A stretch of 64,000 nt of DNA from Methylumidiphilus sp963753955 (lineage in GTDB: Bacteria > Pseudomonadota > Gammaproteobacteria > Methylococcales > Methylococcaceae). Both the position numbers and the translations under genes were made by a program. Positions 44,456-53,386 of the stretch are shown here, in pieces (within the stretch, counting starts at the first letter, position 1; every line of letters starts with the position of its first letter). The notes under the pieces are model-generated. The model saw nothing but the letters and a program-made list of their open reading frames with translations. It made no database searches and was not told where the DNA came from. The stretch is from positions 22,334 to 86,333 of the forward strand of contig CAVWEM010000016.1 of NCBI GenBank assembly GCA_963753955.1, written 5' to 3'.

Positions 44456-45301
44456 TTAAAGGCTAGTGCCCAAGAAAACCTTGTCCATGGTGTCCCAATG
44501 AAAGTGGTTCAACAATTTCACCAACCGCGATTCCATGCGGGATAAATTCAAATAATGCCGGACATGGGTTTTCAAGTCAATGCCGGATTGCCTAGGCTGA
44601 TCGGGATCGATTTCCCAGGGGTGGAAGTAAAATACGCTGGCTTGGCGGTCAACCCTATTGACTCGTTCAATTGCCCAACGCGACACCGGATAAGGGAACA
44701 GTCTGAAAAACCCTCCGCCGCCACAAGGAAAGTTCTTGCCGCCGAAGGCCACAGTACTCACCGGAATTTCCAGAAGGCTTGGGGCGTTTTCAGGGCGGAA
44801 GGCGAAACGCTGCGCCTCAGGCATCCCATACAAATCATGCCGTACCGGATAAATACTGGAGCTGTATTCAAAACCCAGCTCCTCAAGCACTTGTAGCGCC
44901 CAGAGATTGCCCGTGCCAATGGAATAACTGGCTGCCCGATAACCCTTCATCCGTACCCCCCCTATATTCTCCAACAGCGTTTTGGCCCGCCTCACGTCCT
45001 CACTAAAATCTTTGGGGGTTTGCGTGGTGACACGCACATGGGAATATCCATGGCAGGCCAGTTCATGGCCATTGGCGACAATGCGCCTAATCAAGCCAGG
45101 ATAGCGCTCGGCAACCCAGCCCAAGGTAAAAAAAGTGGCCTTCACACCGCATTCGGCAAAAATGACCAGTATTTTGTCGGTGTTGCGCTCGACCCGGCAA
45201 GGCAATCGATCCCAATCCCCAGGTGGGATATAACGCTCGAAGGCGGAAACCTGGAAATAATCTTCCACATCCACTGTCATGGCATTAGTCATCATGGTCA
45301 T
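44456..45301 (-). CDS. Exosortase A-associated polysaccharide deacetylase (DUF3473)
   Basis: A 281-residue polysaccharide deacetylase (NodB) domain with the DUF3473 C-terminus found in exosortase loci. The catalytic Asp is in TVDVEDYFQ near residues 9-17 and the metal-binding His motif is HELACHGYSH near 79-88; RAASYSIG supplies further conserved residues. The C-terminus has YFHPWEIDPDQPR. It probably de-N-acetylates the polysaccharide. Three Met codons are possible near 45301; the first is used. It overlaps the ATPase gene by 17 bases. Confidence 0.9.
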   Translation of the reverse strand: MTMMTNAMTVDVEDYFQVSAFERYIPPGDWDRLPCRVERNTDKILVIFAECGVKATFFTLGWVAERYPGLIRRIVANGHELACHGYSHVRVTTQTPKDFSEDVRRAKTLLENIGGVRMKGYRAASYSIGTGNLWALQVLEELGFEYSSSIYPVRHDLYGMPEAQRFAFRPENAPSLLEIPVSTVAFGGKNFPCGGGGFFRLFPYPVSRWAIERVNRVDRQASVFYFHPWEIDPDQPRQSGIDLKTHVRHYLNLSRMESRLVKLLNHFHWDTMDKVFLGTSL

Positions 45302-46307
45302 GATCCAAATCCAGATGGATGAGAATGGCTTTGCGCAGTAGTGTCCGCTCCTTCTGCAATTCCCGCCTTAATTCGCCGATTTGTGCTTCAAGCCGAAAGA
45401 GCCGTTCCTCCATGCCGCCATCCAGAGTATGTGGCGCAGCGAATGACGAGCTAGGCGGGGCTGTTCGCGATGTCTCTGACTGATCCCTAGGGTAGTAGGC
45501 ATCCTGCTCAATCTCCTTGATGACGATTCTGCTGGCCTCACCGTCCAGCACATGCAATTCCTCCAGAAACCCATACAAAAGCAGCCTATCGCAGAGGCTA
45601 TTGATTAGTCTCGGTGTGCCACCAGTAAACTGATAAATATATTCGAAAGTTTCATCGCTGAAAACAGGGTCGTTGTCCCAGCCCGCAGTCATCAAGCGAT
45701 GGAGGATGTATTCGCGGGTTTCCTCTTGCCCCAGTGGACGCAAATGATAAGTCGCGGTTATCCTTTGCCTGACTTGCTCCATTTTGTCAGACTGGAGCAC
45801 ACCGCGCATTTCATCCTGACCCAGCATGAATATCTGTAAAATGGGTTTGCCGTCGAGTTCCAGGTTGAGCAGCATGCGCAATTCTTCCAGGGATTGGTAA
45901 GGGAGATTCTGGGCTTCGTCCACCACCAACAATACGCGCTGGCCATCCTTGGCTTTGCTTTTAAAGAAAGCTTCGAGGTTTTTCAGCAAAACCGCTTTCG
46001 CCAATGTGTCGTAGGGCAGGCCAAAAGAACCCGCGACCATCCGCAGTGCGTCTTCCGCGCCCACCTGGGAAGTCACCATCAAACCTGGAATGACTTCGTC
46101 ATTCCGGATGGTTTCAAACAATTCCTTGACCAACATGGTTTTTCCGGTTCCCGGCGCGCCAGTGACAACGATGAAGCCCTCGCCTTGCTCCAGTCCATAG
46201 CGGAGGTAAGCCAATCCCCGTTTATGCACAGCACTATTGAAAAAGAATGCCGGGTCGGGGTTGAGTTGAAAAGGCCTTTTGGACAACCCGTAAAAAGATG
46301 TGTACAT
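45285..46307 (-). CDS. Exosortase A system-associated ATPase (ExeA/GspA-like)
   Basis: A 340-residue AAA ATPase resembling ExeA of type II secretion. It begins MYTSFYGLSKRPFQLNPDP, with Walker A GAPGTGKTM near 50-58, Walker B RVLLVVDEAQNL near 119-130, and GGTPRLINSLCDRLLL near 230. The C-terminal tail has a predicted coiled coil (ERLFRLEAQIGELRRELQKER). Its role in exosortase systems is not clear, and it may drive assembly of the export machinery. It lies nine bases after the outer membrane protein gene. Confidence 0.9.
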   Translation of the reverse strand: MYTSFYGLSKRPFQLNPDPAFFFNSAVHKRGLAYLRYGLEQGEGFIVVTGAPGTGKTMLVKELFETIRNDEVIPGLMVTSQVGAEDALRMVAGSFGLPYDTLAKAVLLKNLEAFFKSKAKDGQRVLLVVDEAQNLPYQSLEELRMLLNLELDGKPILQIFMLGQDEMRGVLQSDKMEQVRQRITATYHLRPLGQEETREYILHRLMTAGWDNDPVFSDETFEYIYQFTGGTPRLINSLCDRLLLYGFLEELHVLDGEASRIVIKEIEQDAYYPRDQSETSRTAPPSSSFAAPHTLDGGMEERLFRLEAQIGELRRELQKERTLLRKAILIHLDLDHDHDD

Positions 46308-46316
46308 AAAGATAAT

Positions 46317-48071
46317 CTAGAATTTGACGTTTAGGCTGGCAGTGACTTGATTCGAATCATAAGAACCCAAGGCATCCAAAAGATTGCTGGCGGTGGTGAC
46401 ATTGCCAGAGTTGGTCTGATAATGGGTAAATTGCAGAGAACCCATGACAGATGAAGAGAATGGCCTGTTGATGCTCATGGAGGCCATCAGATATTCTGTC
46501 TTTCCAGCGTTGGAGCCAGAATAACTGCTGCTTTGCCAAGTACCCTGGATCGAAGCGTTCAAGCGCGGGCTAAAACGGTAATTCCAGCTTGCGCTGAAGC
46601 CCAAAATATCTTGACCAGGATAATTGCCTGTGGAATACGTAATATTATTTTGATTGGCGCTTAACTGGAATGTGTTCTTAGATACAAACCAAGACACGGA
46701 GAGTTGCGCAACTTTGCTGACAATGACACCATTGGTGTAATTGGGCGAATTGGTCGCCAAATTATTCGCCGTGGGAGTCCCCACCGGATTTCCATTGACA
46801 TCCGTAGGCGTGGTAAATGTCGATTGGCTGGCCAGATAGTCTTGGATGGTTGTGGTCGTTGTGTAATAACTGGCCTTCCATGTGGTGGTTCTGGTGCGAT
46901 GCTGCATGCTTCCAGTCCAAATGGAGCCGACGCTGGACGCGCCCAATGGGCCAGCGGCAAAACTCGAACCAGTCTGTCCAATCCCGCTGCCAGTGGAACC
47001 TATCCCAGATCCTAAAGAGCCCTGCTGTCCACTAGCGCTGCCGCCAACCTGACTGTCACGGTAGTTCAGCAGAAACGTAGTGCGTTGGCTGGGATTCCAT
47101 GTCAGATTAGCGAAATAGGCGTTAATCCCATAACCAGCGGCAAGGGTGAACTGGGGGCTTGGTGTCCAAGACAAACCCGGAGTGGCATAGATGCCGTTGG
47201 TAGGGGAAATAGTCCCGGAGTAGGCATTGTCATAATAGCCTGCTTGGACAAATGCACTGATATGATCAACCAAACGATAACTCAATTCTCCGTTGACGGA
47301 GCGAAAGCGCAGGTTGGAAGCGGCTGTTGACGAATAATCTTGCTCTTGGTTGCTGAGACTAAGCCGCCCACTCAAGCCAGTGGAATCCATTTTTTTTCCG
47401 CTGCGCAGATACACGGATTCCTGATAAGTGTCTGATCCCAGATTGCCGATGGCATTTGAGCTTACCCCGTTGCCGACAGGGTTAGCTGATGTGGTATTGT
47501 CGAACCTCGAATAGCCAACACGGACTTCGCCCTCCGCATAACCGCCTAGATGGGGTAGCCAATAAGGACTGATGCGGAAAGTCCTGTAAGTGGTTGTGTT
47601 GACCGTCGAAGATTGAGTGACATTATTAGGGCTGAACGCCCCTATCGAAGTGGCATTACCCTGGCCTATGGTGCTGGTGGAATCGACAAACACAGAATCA
47701 TCATAAATTTCGGTTTTTGAAGTCATTTGCAGTTGGTTGTACAGTTGTGGATCAAGATTGACCCCCTCGTAATAAATAAACTGCAGCCTATAACTCAAAT
47801 TGAATTTCACATTCGGACTGTCGCGGACGATATTGAGCGCTGGTGCCAATAGCGTTGCGAATCCGCCTTGCGTCTGGGCTGTGGAAGAGGATGATTGTAG
47901 CCCAAAATTATCCGAATATATCTGGCTTGTTGCCAGTGAAGGCTTGATGTCAAAGTCCCATATCTTGGCATAAGCCGATGGCATGACAAAGAGCATCAGC
48001 CAAATTCCGAGACCAACTTTCTCCGCTTGGCACGGGAAAACCCGGTTAGCCCGGCTTTTTGGCCTGCCCAT
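46317..48071 (-). CDS. Exosortase A-associated outer membrane beta-barrel protein
   Basis: About 584 residues from the ATG at 48071, with a signal peptide (KVGLGIWLMLFVMPSAYA cut before KIWDF), then many alternating amphipathic strands rich in Ser, Thr, Tyr and Asn (SQIYSDNFGLQSSSS, VKFNLSYRLQFIYYE, TTWKASYYTTTTTIQDY), and a C-terminal Phe (TASLNVKF), the standard outer-membrane insertion signal. It matches the large hypothetical outer membrane protein of XrtA loci. It might carry the polysaccharide through the outer membrane. The start overlaps the tyrosine kinase gene by 26 bases. Confidence 0.84.
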   Translation of the reverse strand: MGRPKSRANRVFPCQAEKVGLGIWLMLFVMPSAYAKIWDFDIKPSLATSQIYSDNFGLQSSSSTAQTQGGFATLLAPALNIVRDSPNVKFNLSYRLQFIYYEGVNLDPQLYNQLQMTSKTEIYDDSVFVDSTSTIGQGNATSIGAFSPNNVTQSSTVNTTTYRTFRISPYWLPHLGGYAEGEVRVGYSRFDNTTSANPVGNGVSSNAIGNLGSDTYQESVYLRSGKKMDSTGLSGRLSLSNQEQDYSSTAASNLRFRSVNGELSYRLVDHISAFVQAGYYDNAYSGTISPTNGIYATPGLSWTPSPQFTLAAGYGINAYFANLTWNPSQRTTFLLNYRDSQVGGSASGQQGSLGSGIGSTGSGIGQTGSSFAAGPLGASSVGSIWTGSMQHRTRTTTWKASYYTTTTTIQDYLASQSTFTTPTDVNGNPVGTPTANNLATNSPNYTNGVIVSKVAQLSVSWFVSKNTFQLSANQNNITYSTGNYPGQDILGFSASWNYRFSPRLNASIQGTWQSSSYSGSNAGKTEYLMASMSINRPFSSSVMGSLQFTHYQTNSGNVTTASNLLDALGSYDSNQVTASLNVKF

Positions 48072-48963
48072 AATATCCATACCCATAGCCGTAGCCGAGG
48101 CCATAGTAGGTGAATCCAAAACCTTTTTTGGTCTTGTTTAGAACACAACCCACCACCTTGCAAGATTCCAACTTGGCTACGGCTTCCTTAACGATATACT
48201 GGGGGGTGGTTTCTGCTTCAACCACGAGTACGACCTGCCCCACCAAGTTGGCCAAAACAGGAGCTTGGGTGGCGGCAAGCAGGGGGGGGGAGTCGAAAAT
48301 CACCACCCTATCGGCATACCGCTCAGATAACTCCTTAGCCAGGAGTTTCATGGCATCGCTGGCGAGAAGTTCTGTGGAATATTGATGCAATGCGCCCGCT
48401 GGCAAAATTGAGAAATTCGGAATATCCGTTTTAATCAAGGTATCAGACAGCTTAAGTCCAGAACCAATCAATACATCAATTAGGCCTGCCTGTGGTTTTA
48501 TGCCTAGAAGTTTTGAAATTGACGGCTTCGCAACGTCGGAGTCTACCAACAGTACCCATTTATCGCGTTCCATGGCGATACTTAGCGCCAAATTGACCGC
48601 CGTGAATGTTTTCCCTTCGCCTGGCACACTGCTGGTCACCAGAATCAGATTGCCATGCTCAATTCCGTTGTCGCCATCAGGAAACGCATTCATCAACAAG
48701 GGGCGCTTGATGAGGCGGTACTCTTCGGCCATTTGACTCCGCGCCATATCCGGAGTCAGCATTCCCTTTTCCTGCAGCGCGGGCCAGTCGATGGAAACAG
48801 AATTCCGGGTTTTTTCGGGTTGCCTGGCATTGTTGGCTTGACGACTCGAAGTGGACGGGAAGGGAGGGGGCTTCGCCCCAGAAAATTCGGGGCCATTGGA
48901 AGCCCTTCGTTCCTGTCCCTCATGGTCTTTTGTTTTTTCCAAAGCCTTTTCAATGATACTCAT
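48046..48963 (-). CDS. XrtA system tyrosine autokinase (CpsD/CapB type)
   Basis: A 305-residue bacterial tyrosine kinase that regulates polysaccharide polymerisation through cyclic autophosphorylation. It has Walker A SSVPGEGKTF near 111-120, Walker A' VLLVDSDVAKP near 137-147, Walker B VVIFDSPPLL near 224, and a Tyr-rich C-terminal cluster (YYGLGYGYGYGYYGQ), the phosphorylation site. The N-terminal third is a disordered linker. Partner of the chain length protein, whose gene lies 15 bases upstream. Confidence 0.92.
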   Translation of the reverse strand: MSIIEKALEKTKDHEGQERRASNGPEFSGAKPPPFPSTSSRQANNARQPEKTRNSVSIDWPALQEKGMLTPDMARSQMAEEYRLIKRPLLMNAFPDGDNGIEHGNLILVTSSVPGEGKTFTAVNLALSIAMERDKWVLLVDSDVAKPSISKLLGIKPQAGLIDVLIGSGLKLSDTLIKTDIPNFSILPAGALHQYSTELLASDAMKLLAKELSERYADRVVIFDSPPLLAATQAPVLANLVGQVVLVVEAETTPQYIVKEAVAKLESCKVVGCVLNKTKKGFGFTYYGLGYGYGYGYYGQAKKPG

Positions 48964-48978
48964 GGCATCGAATCCAAA

Positions 48979-50544
48979 TCAAATAGAAAGATGGCGCAGG
49001 TTAATGCCTTTGATTTCCAGCAAAATCACTCCAACATATAAAATGAAAAGCGAAACCAAAGCGGCTAAAAATCGCATAAACTCACGCCGTTTGTTCCTTC
49101 TTATTTCTGGGATCCAATTCATTGATATACTCCCCAAAACCGATACCCCAGTGCCATCCCTTAATCCTTGCATTGTCCCAAAACTCGGACGCAACAGCGA
49201 CATTAAAATTGCGAGCCCCAGCCCCCCCGCCCATGAAACCATCAAGATGGCGCTGGACAGTAGGATTCGGTTAGGTGCGGACGGCTTGGATGGCACTTGC
49301 GGTGGATCGACTATCCGAAATTTCACAGCGTCTGTCGTTTGTTCGACCGTGTCGGACATTCTAGCGGTTTCTCGTTTAGCCAGCAATTGGTTATAGTTTG
49401 CCTTGACCATGTCATAATCCCTATTCAACCCTTGCAACTGGGTTTCAATTTTAAGCCGTGCATCCATTTGCTGTTTTAACAGTTCGATCTTGTCGTCGTA
49501 GGCTTTTTCCCGAGCCATAAGTGATGCGATATTCGCCTCCGCATCTCCCAAGGCAATCTTTAACTGCTGGTAGATGGGATTGCTTTCCATGCCCTTGGCA
49601 GTTGCCACTTGGCCGGGTTGTTCCAATGCCGCAATTTCCGCCTTCTGTTGCTTCTCTAGATCGGTGATGCTTTTTTTCAACGTCACCACCGCAGGGTGCT
49701 TTTCGGTGTATCGAAGCAACAACTCATCCAGTTTTGATCGGAGATTTTGGATGCGCATTTCAAGACTCGATACCGCTGCGGCCTCGCCCTCAGAGCCCTT
49801 TATCATGGGTTCTTCATTATCGACTTGCATCTGGATTTGATCGCGTCTTTGTTTGGCCTCTTGAACCTTTAGCTTGGCTTCCTCCTGCAAAGTCGCAAGC
49901 TGGTTCATTTGGCCGTACAGATCCCCGCCGCCTCCGTTTTCCCCTGAGATCAATCCATAATTTGCCCGCTTGAAATCTTCCCGCGCCTGTTCGGCCGCTT
50001 GCAACCGACGTTCATGCTCCTTGATCTGTTGCTCCAGAAACTTGTTGGCCGAATCTGAGTCTTCCCGCGATTCCCCCAGGCTTTGTTCGACAAACAGGGT
50101 CAACACAGCTTGGACGACCTTTTTCGCCGTCTTGGGATTCGGATCGGTAAAGCCGATGGTAAACAGATTGTTGTCGCCACCCTCAATCTTCAGCGCATTC
50201 TGCATACCTTTGACTAGACCTTCCATTGATTTCTCATCCTTGGCCGTCAAATCGAGATCGGTCATTTTGGCGATTTTCTCAATATTGGGGCGACTAAATA
50301 TGAGTCGCGTCATCAAACGGACTTCGGAGCCAATATCAGGTTGAATCGTCATGCCAGCCAACAAGGGCCGCAATATTGAGCGGGTATCGACGTGGACACG
50401 GGTTGTCGCTGTGAACACATCCGGCATTCGCGACACTATTGGCCAGCCTCCCAGGCAAATTATCCAAGCCAGAGTCAACGACCACCATTTGTAAGTTGCG
50501 GCGTTTTGTATATAGCGGAGAATTTCCTCTAATAGCCCATGCAT
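48979..50544 (-). CDS. XrtA system chain length determinant (Wzz/GumC-like)
   Basis: A 521-residue inner membrane protein that sets polysaccharide chain length and anchors the kinase. There is an N-terminal helix (WWSLTLAWIICLGGWPIV) near 20-37 and a C-terminal one (ILLSSAILMVSWAGGLGLAIL) near 430, followed by a further one (FLAALVSLFILYVGVILL) near 490. The periplasmic part is rich in coiled coil (residues 160-400, with QIKEHERRLQAAEQAREDFKR). The Pro-rich QVPSKPSAPNRIL segment before the second helix is typical. The ATG at 50544 is preceded by AGAGACGC. Confidence 0.91.
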   Translation of the reverse strand: MHGLLEEILRYIQNAATYKWWSLTLAWIICLGGWPIVSRMPDVFTATTRVHVDTRSILRPLLAGMTIQPDIGSEVRLMTRLIFSRPNIEKIAKMTDLDLTAKDEKSMEGLVKGMQNALKIEGGDNNLFTIGFTDPNPKTAKKVVQAVLTLFVEQSLGESREDSDSANKFLEQQIKEHERRLQAAEQAREDFKRANYGLISGENGGGGDLYGQMNQLATLQEEAKLKVQEAKQRRDQIQMQVDNEEPMIKGSEGEAAAVSSLEMRIQNLRSKLDELLLRYTEKHPAVVTLKKSITDLEKQQKAEIAALEQPGQVATAKGMESNPIYQQLKIALGDAEANIASLMAREKAYDDKIELLKQQMDARLKIETQLQGLNRDYDMVKANYNQLLAKRETARMSDTVEQTTDAVKFRIVDPPQVPSKPSAPNRILLSSAILMVSWAGGLGLAILMSLLRPSFGTMQGLRDGTGVSVLGSISMNWIPEIRRNKRREFMRFLAALVSLFILYVGVILLEIKGINLRHLSI

Positions 50545-50555
50545 GATGCGTCTCT

Positions 50556-51167
50556 TTAGAAAAAAGATTCGGGGATAATCAAAATATCGCCCGGCAATAC
50601 ATTGATATTCGCTGTAATATCGGCCCCTTCTATCAAATCCTCTAGGCGGACTTTGAATTCCTGTTGCACACCATTGACCTTGCGGATAATGCTCGCACGA
50701 TTGCCTGCGGCATATTGCCCCAATCCACCAACCTGAATCATCAAATCCAGCAAGGACATATTTTCCTTATAACTAACAGCTTGTGGCTTTGCCGCCTGGC
50801 CAAGGACGCGAATCTGCTCACTGTAGGGGCCTAGCCCTTGGCCGGTGATAATTGTCACCAGAGGGTCGCGGATATATTTCGCCAACTCTTTTTCAATTTC
50901 GCGTGCCAACTGGTAAGAAGTTTTTCCGGATGCGGGCAACTCCTCGACCAAAGGAAAGGATATTTTACCGTCTGCCCTCACGGTGACGGTGCGCGAGATC
51001 TCCGGATTGCCCCAGACAAACATCTCGAGGCTGTCGCCCGGACCGATGATGTAAGTGAACTCCGACAGAGGTTCGACATTGGGGGCATAGGGTATTCTTG
51101 AGCAACCCGACAATGCCACCACGCATGGCAAAAATGCGCCCATAAGCAATCTGTTTGCCAGCTTCAC
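50556..51167 (-). CDS. XrtA system polysaccharide export lipoprotein (Wza-like)
   Basis: A 203-residue outer membrane lipoprotein of the polysaccharide export family. From the GTG at 51167 there is a signal peptide MKLANRLLMGAFLPCVVALSG with lipobox ALSGC. The body has the polysaccharide export motif YIIGPGDSLEMFVWGNPEIS and the SLBB-type domain (GLGPYSEQIRVLGQAAKPQAV, NVLPGDILIIPESFF). GGAG sits seven bases before the GTG; the ATG at 51143 would remove the basic end of the signal, so I prefer 51167. It is the first gene of the leftward exosortase run, so the operon promoter should lie between 51168 and 51524. Confidence 0.88.
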   Translation of the reverse strand: MKLANRLLMGAFLPCVVALSGCSRIPYAPNVEPLSEFTYIIGPGDSLEMFVWGNPEISRTVTVRADGKISFPLVEELPASGKTSYQLAREIEKELAKYIRDPLVTIITGQGLGPYSEQIRVLGQAAKPQAVSYKENMSLLDLMIQVGGLGQYAAGNRASIIRKVNGVQQEFKVRLEDLIEGADITANINVLPGDILIIPESFF

Positions 51168-51524
51168 ACATGAACTCCAGTATCTTGACTTGATAAATGA
51201 CGGTAGCTTGCTCACAAACCCCTTGACAAACCCTGTTGTCCATGTTGCAAGGCAAGGCCAAAGCTGTCCCGTCCACACGGAAGCCGCCAAGGATTGCCTT
51301 GGAAACCGCGACTGAAGCGTTAGCTTTGATGCTAAAAAATATATTCTACCATAGCTTCCCAGCGTAAAGCCGGGACGGTATGTGGCGGCACCTGGAGGCG
51401 GCGTTCGCACAAGGGGAAGTAATTTAAGTGCTTGGCAGGTAACAGTCCATCTCCTTCTGCCTGCATTTTCAACCCCCGATGCCAAGGTATGATAACCCTT
51501 CCATTGATTGAAAGGGCTAACGTC
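51168..51524. other. Control region between the exosortase operon and serB
   Basis: 357 bases between divergent genes. It must carry the leftward operon promoter. On the minus strand a possible -10 hexamer TAGAAT stands near 51350 in an AT-rich stretch, with no good -35 at normal distance. An operator or sigma-54 motif was not found. Toward the right a site resembling AAAGGG precedes serB. Confidence 0.4.
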
Positions 51525-52409
51525 ATGCGTCTCGTGATCCAGGGGGTGGACACCCACGAACACTTGCGGCACATTTCCTCACTCAGCGGCGAGCCGCAGC
51601 CTACCGCCATAGCTCCCTATGCCTACTCCTTGCGTTTCAACGGCAAGCGCCATGGCGAGATCTGCGCTTACTGCGTCGCACATGCGATTGACTGCGCTTT
51701 TGTGCCGCAGCATCTTACCCTGGATCATTTTGGCTTGGTGATGATGGACATGGATTCGACCTTGATTTCCATCGAGACCATCGACGAGATCGCCGACATG
51801 CAGGGGCTTAAGCCGCAAGTGGCGGCCATCACCGAGCGGGCGATGCGGGGCGAGATCGAGTACGCCGATAGCCTGCGCCAGCGCGTGGCCTTGCTGGAAG
51901 GCGAGGACGAATCGGCCTTGCTGCGGGTTTATGAAGAGCGGGTGCGGTTGAACCCCGGTGCGGAAGCGCTGATAGGCGAGTTGCGTCGGCGCGGCATCAA
52001 GACCATGCTGGTCTCCGGCGGCTTCACCTTCTTCACCGAACGTCTCAAGACGCGGCTGGGCTTTGACTTTGCCGCCGCCAACACGTTGGAAATCATCGGC
52101 GGCAAGCTTACCGGCAAGGTGCTGGGGACTATTCTCGATGCCCAGGCCAAGGAGGATTGGCTGGTCAAGACGCGTACCCAGCTTCGGCTGGAAAAGGAGC
52201 ATGTGCTAGCCATCGGCGACGGGGCCAACGACATAAAGATGCTGGCTGCCGCTGGCTTCGGCATTGCCTACCACGCCAAACCCATCGTCCGGGCCAGTGC
52301 GGCCTGTGCCATCAACCAAGTGGGCTTGGATGGCGTGTTGAATATTTTGGGAGCCCCGGTGAAGGCCAGCCAGCCACGCCTCGAACCCCGTTGCGTGGAT
52401 TATGCCTAA
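51525..52409 (+). CDS. serB: Phosphoserine phosphatase
   Basis: A 294-residue HAD-superfamily enzyme for the last step of serine synthesis. The N-terminal 65 residues are a family-specific extension (RHGEICAYCVAHAIDCAF). The catalytic DMDSTLISIE motif is at about residue 75, LVSGGFTFFTERL carries motif II, KTRTQLRLEKEHVLAIGDGANDIKML contains the Lys and motif III, and GFGIAYHAKPIVRASAA follows. Start at the ATG at 51525 after AAAGGG; upstream codons in the frame look non-coding. The last eight bases overlap the transglutaminase gene. Confidence 0.92.
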   Translation: MRLVIQGVDTHEHLRHISSLSGEPQPTAIAPYAYSLRFNGKRHGEICAYCVAHAIDCAFVPQHLTLDHFGLVMMDMDSTLISIETIDEIADMQGLKPQVAAITERAMRGEIEYADSLRQRVALLEGEDESALLRVYEERVRLNPGAEALIGELRRRGIKTMLVSGGFTFFTERLKTRLGFDFAAANTLEIIGGKLTGKVLGTILDAQAKEDWLVKTRTQLRLEKEHVLAIGDGANDIKMLAAAGFGIAYHAKPIVRASAACAINQVGLDGVLNILGAPVKASQPRLEPRCVDYA

Positions 52410-53334
52410 GGAAAGGGATACCATCGTTCCGAGCGATGCTATCCCTAGCCCCCCAAACAAGGCCGAGACCGTGCGCCGTCTGCAAATCGAACACGTCACA
52501 ACTTATGCGTTCAAGGGTCTTGTCACCCTGCTGCCGCACACCTTGCGCTTGCGACCCCGCGAAGGGCAGGATATCCGCATCGAATCGGCCAAACTCGAGT
52601 TTTCCCCACCTTGCCAACTGCGCTGGCAACGGGATGTCTACGGAAATTCCGTTGCCGTGGCGAGCTTTGCCGCTCCGGCCGACCGTCTTTCCATCGCCAG
52701 CGGAATCCTGCTTCAACATTACGATGAACAACCGCTAGACTTCCTGGTGGCGGATTCCGCCGTCCGTTATCCTTTTCAGTACGACCTTGCCGAACAGATT
52801 GACTTAGGGCCTTATTTGTTGCCGGTGTTCCCCTCCGACCAAGCGCTAATAGCCCAGTGGTTGCGGCCCATTTGGCAGGTGGGGGCCACGCTGGAAACCT
52901 TTAGTTTGCTCTATGCCCTCAATTCCGCCATCGCCCGCGACTTCAACTATGTCATCCGCGAGCAGCCGGGCATCCAGACACCGGCGGAAACGCTAAACCA
53001 GCGCAGCGGCTCCTGCAGGGACACGGCGACCCTGTTCATCGAAGCCTGCCGCTGGCTGGGCCTGGCGGCGCGTTTTGTCAGTGGATACCTGTACTCGCCG
53101 GTTCCGCAAGGCTTAGGCTCAACCCATGCATGGTCCGAAGTCTACCTGCCGGGGGCCGGCTGGAAAGGCTTCGACTCCACCTCGGGCTTGTTGACCGGCG
53201 CCGACCATATCGCCGTAGCGGTGAGCCGGCATCCTGCGTCTGTGTCCCCCGTGGCCGGTGCGTTTCTGGCTGCCAGCCCCCATACACCCGTCATGGATGT
53301 GTCGGTCACGGTGGCAGAGATCACCAGCCGATAG
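52402..53334 (+). CDS. Transglutaminase-like cysteine protease
   Basis: A 310-residue protein with an N-terminal beta domain (residues 25-170, with LRLRPREGQDIRI), typical of bacterial transglutaminase-like proteins, and a core with the catalytic triad Cys205 (RSGSCRDTATLF), His242 (STHAWSEVYLPG) and Asp258 (GWKGFDST). No signal peptide or membrane helix is seen, so it is probably cytoplasmic. The likely activity is peptide cleavage or crosslinking. It overlaps serB by eight bases, suggesting one transcript. Its physiological target is not known. Confidence 0.86.
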   Translation: MPKERDTIVPSDAIPSPPNKAETVRRLQIEHVTTYAFKGLVTLLPHTLRLRPREGQDIRIESAKLEFSPPCQLRWQRDVYGNSVAVASFAAPADRLSIASGILLQHYDEQPLDFLVADSAVRYPFQYDLAEQIDLGPYLLPVFPSDQALIAQWLRPIWQVGATLETFSLLYALNSAIARDFNYVIREQPGIQTPAETLNQRSGSCRDTATLFIEACRWLGLAARFVSGYLYSPVPQGLGSTHAWSEVYLPGAGWKGFDSTSGLLTGADHIAVAVSRHPASVSPVAGAFLAASPHTPVMDVSVTVAEITSR

Positions 53335-53386
53335 CCTATGGAAGACGCAGGCGGCCCTGCCGGGGACGGGTACAAGACCAGTGGCT

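Noticed and set aside
51168..51524. Sigma-54 promoter for the exosortase operon
   Set aside because: No GG-N10-GC pair of the right form was found on the minus strand.
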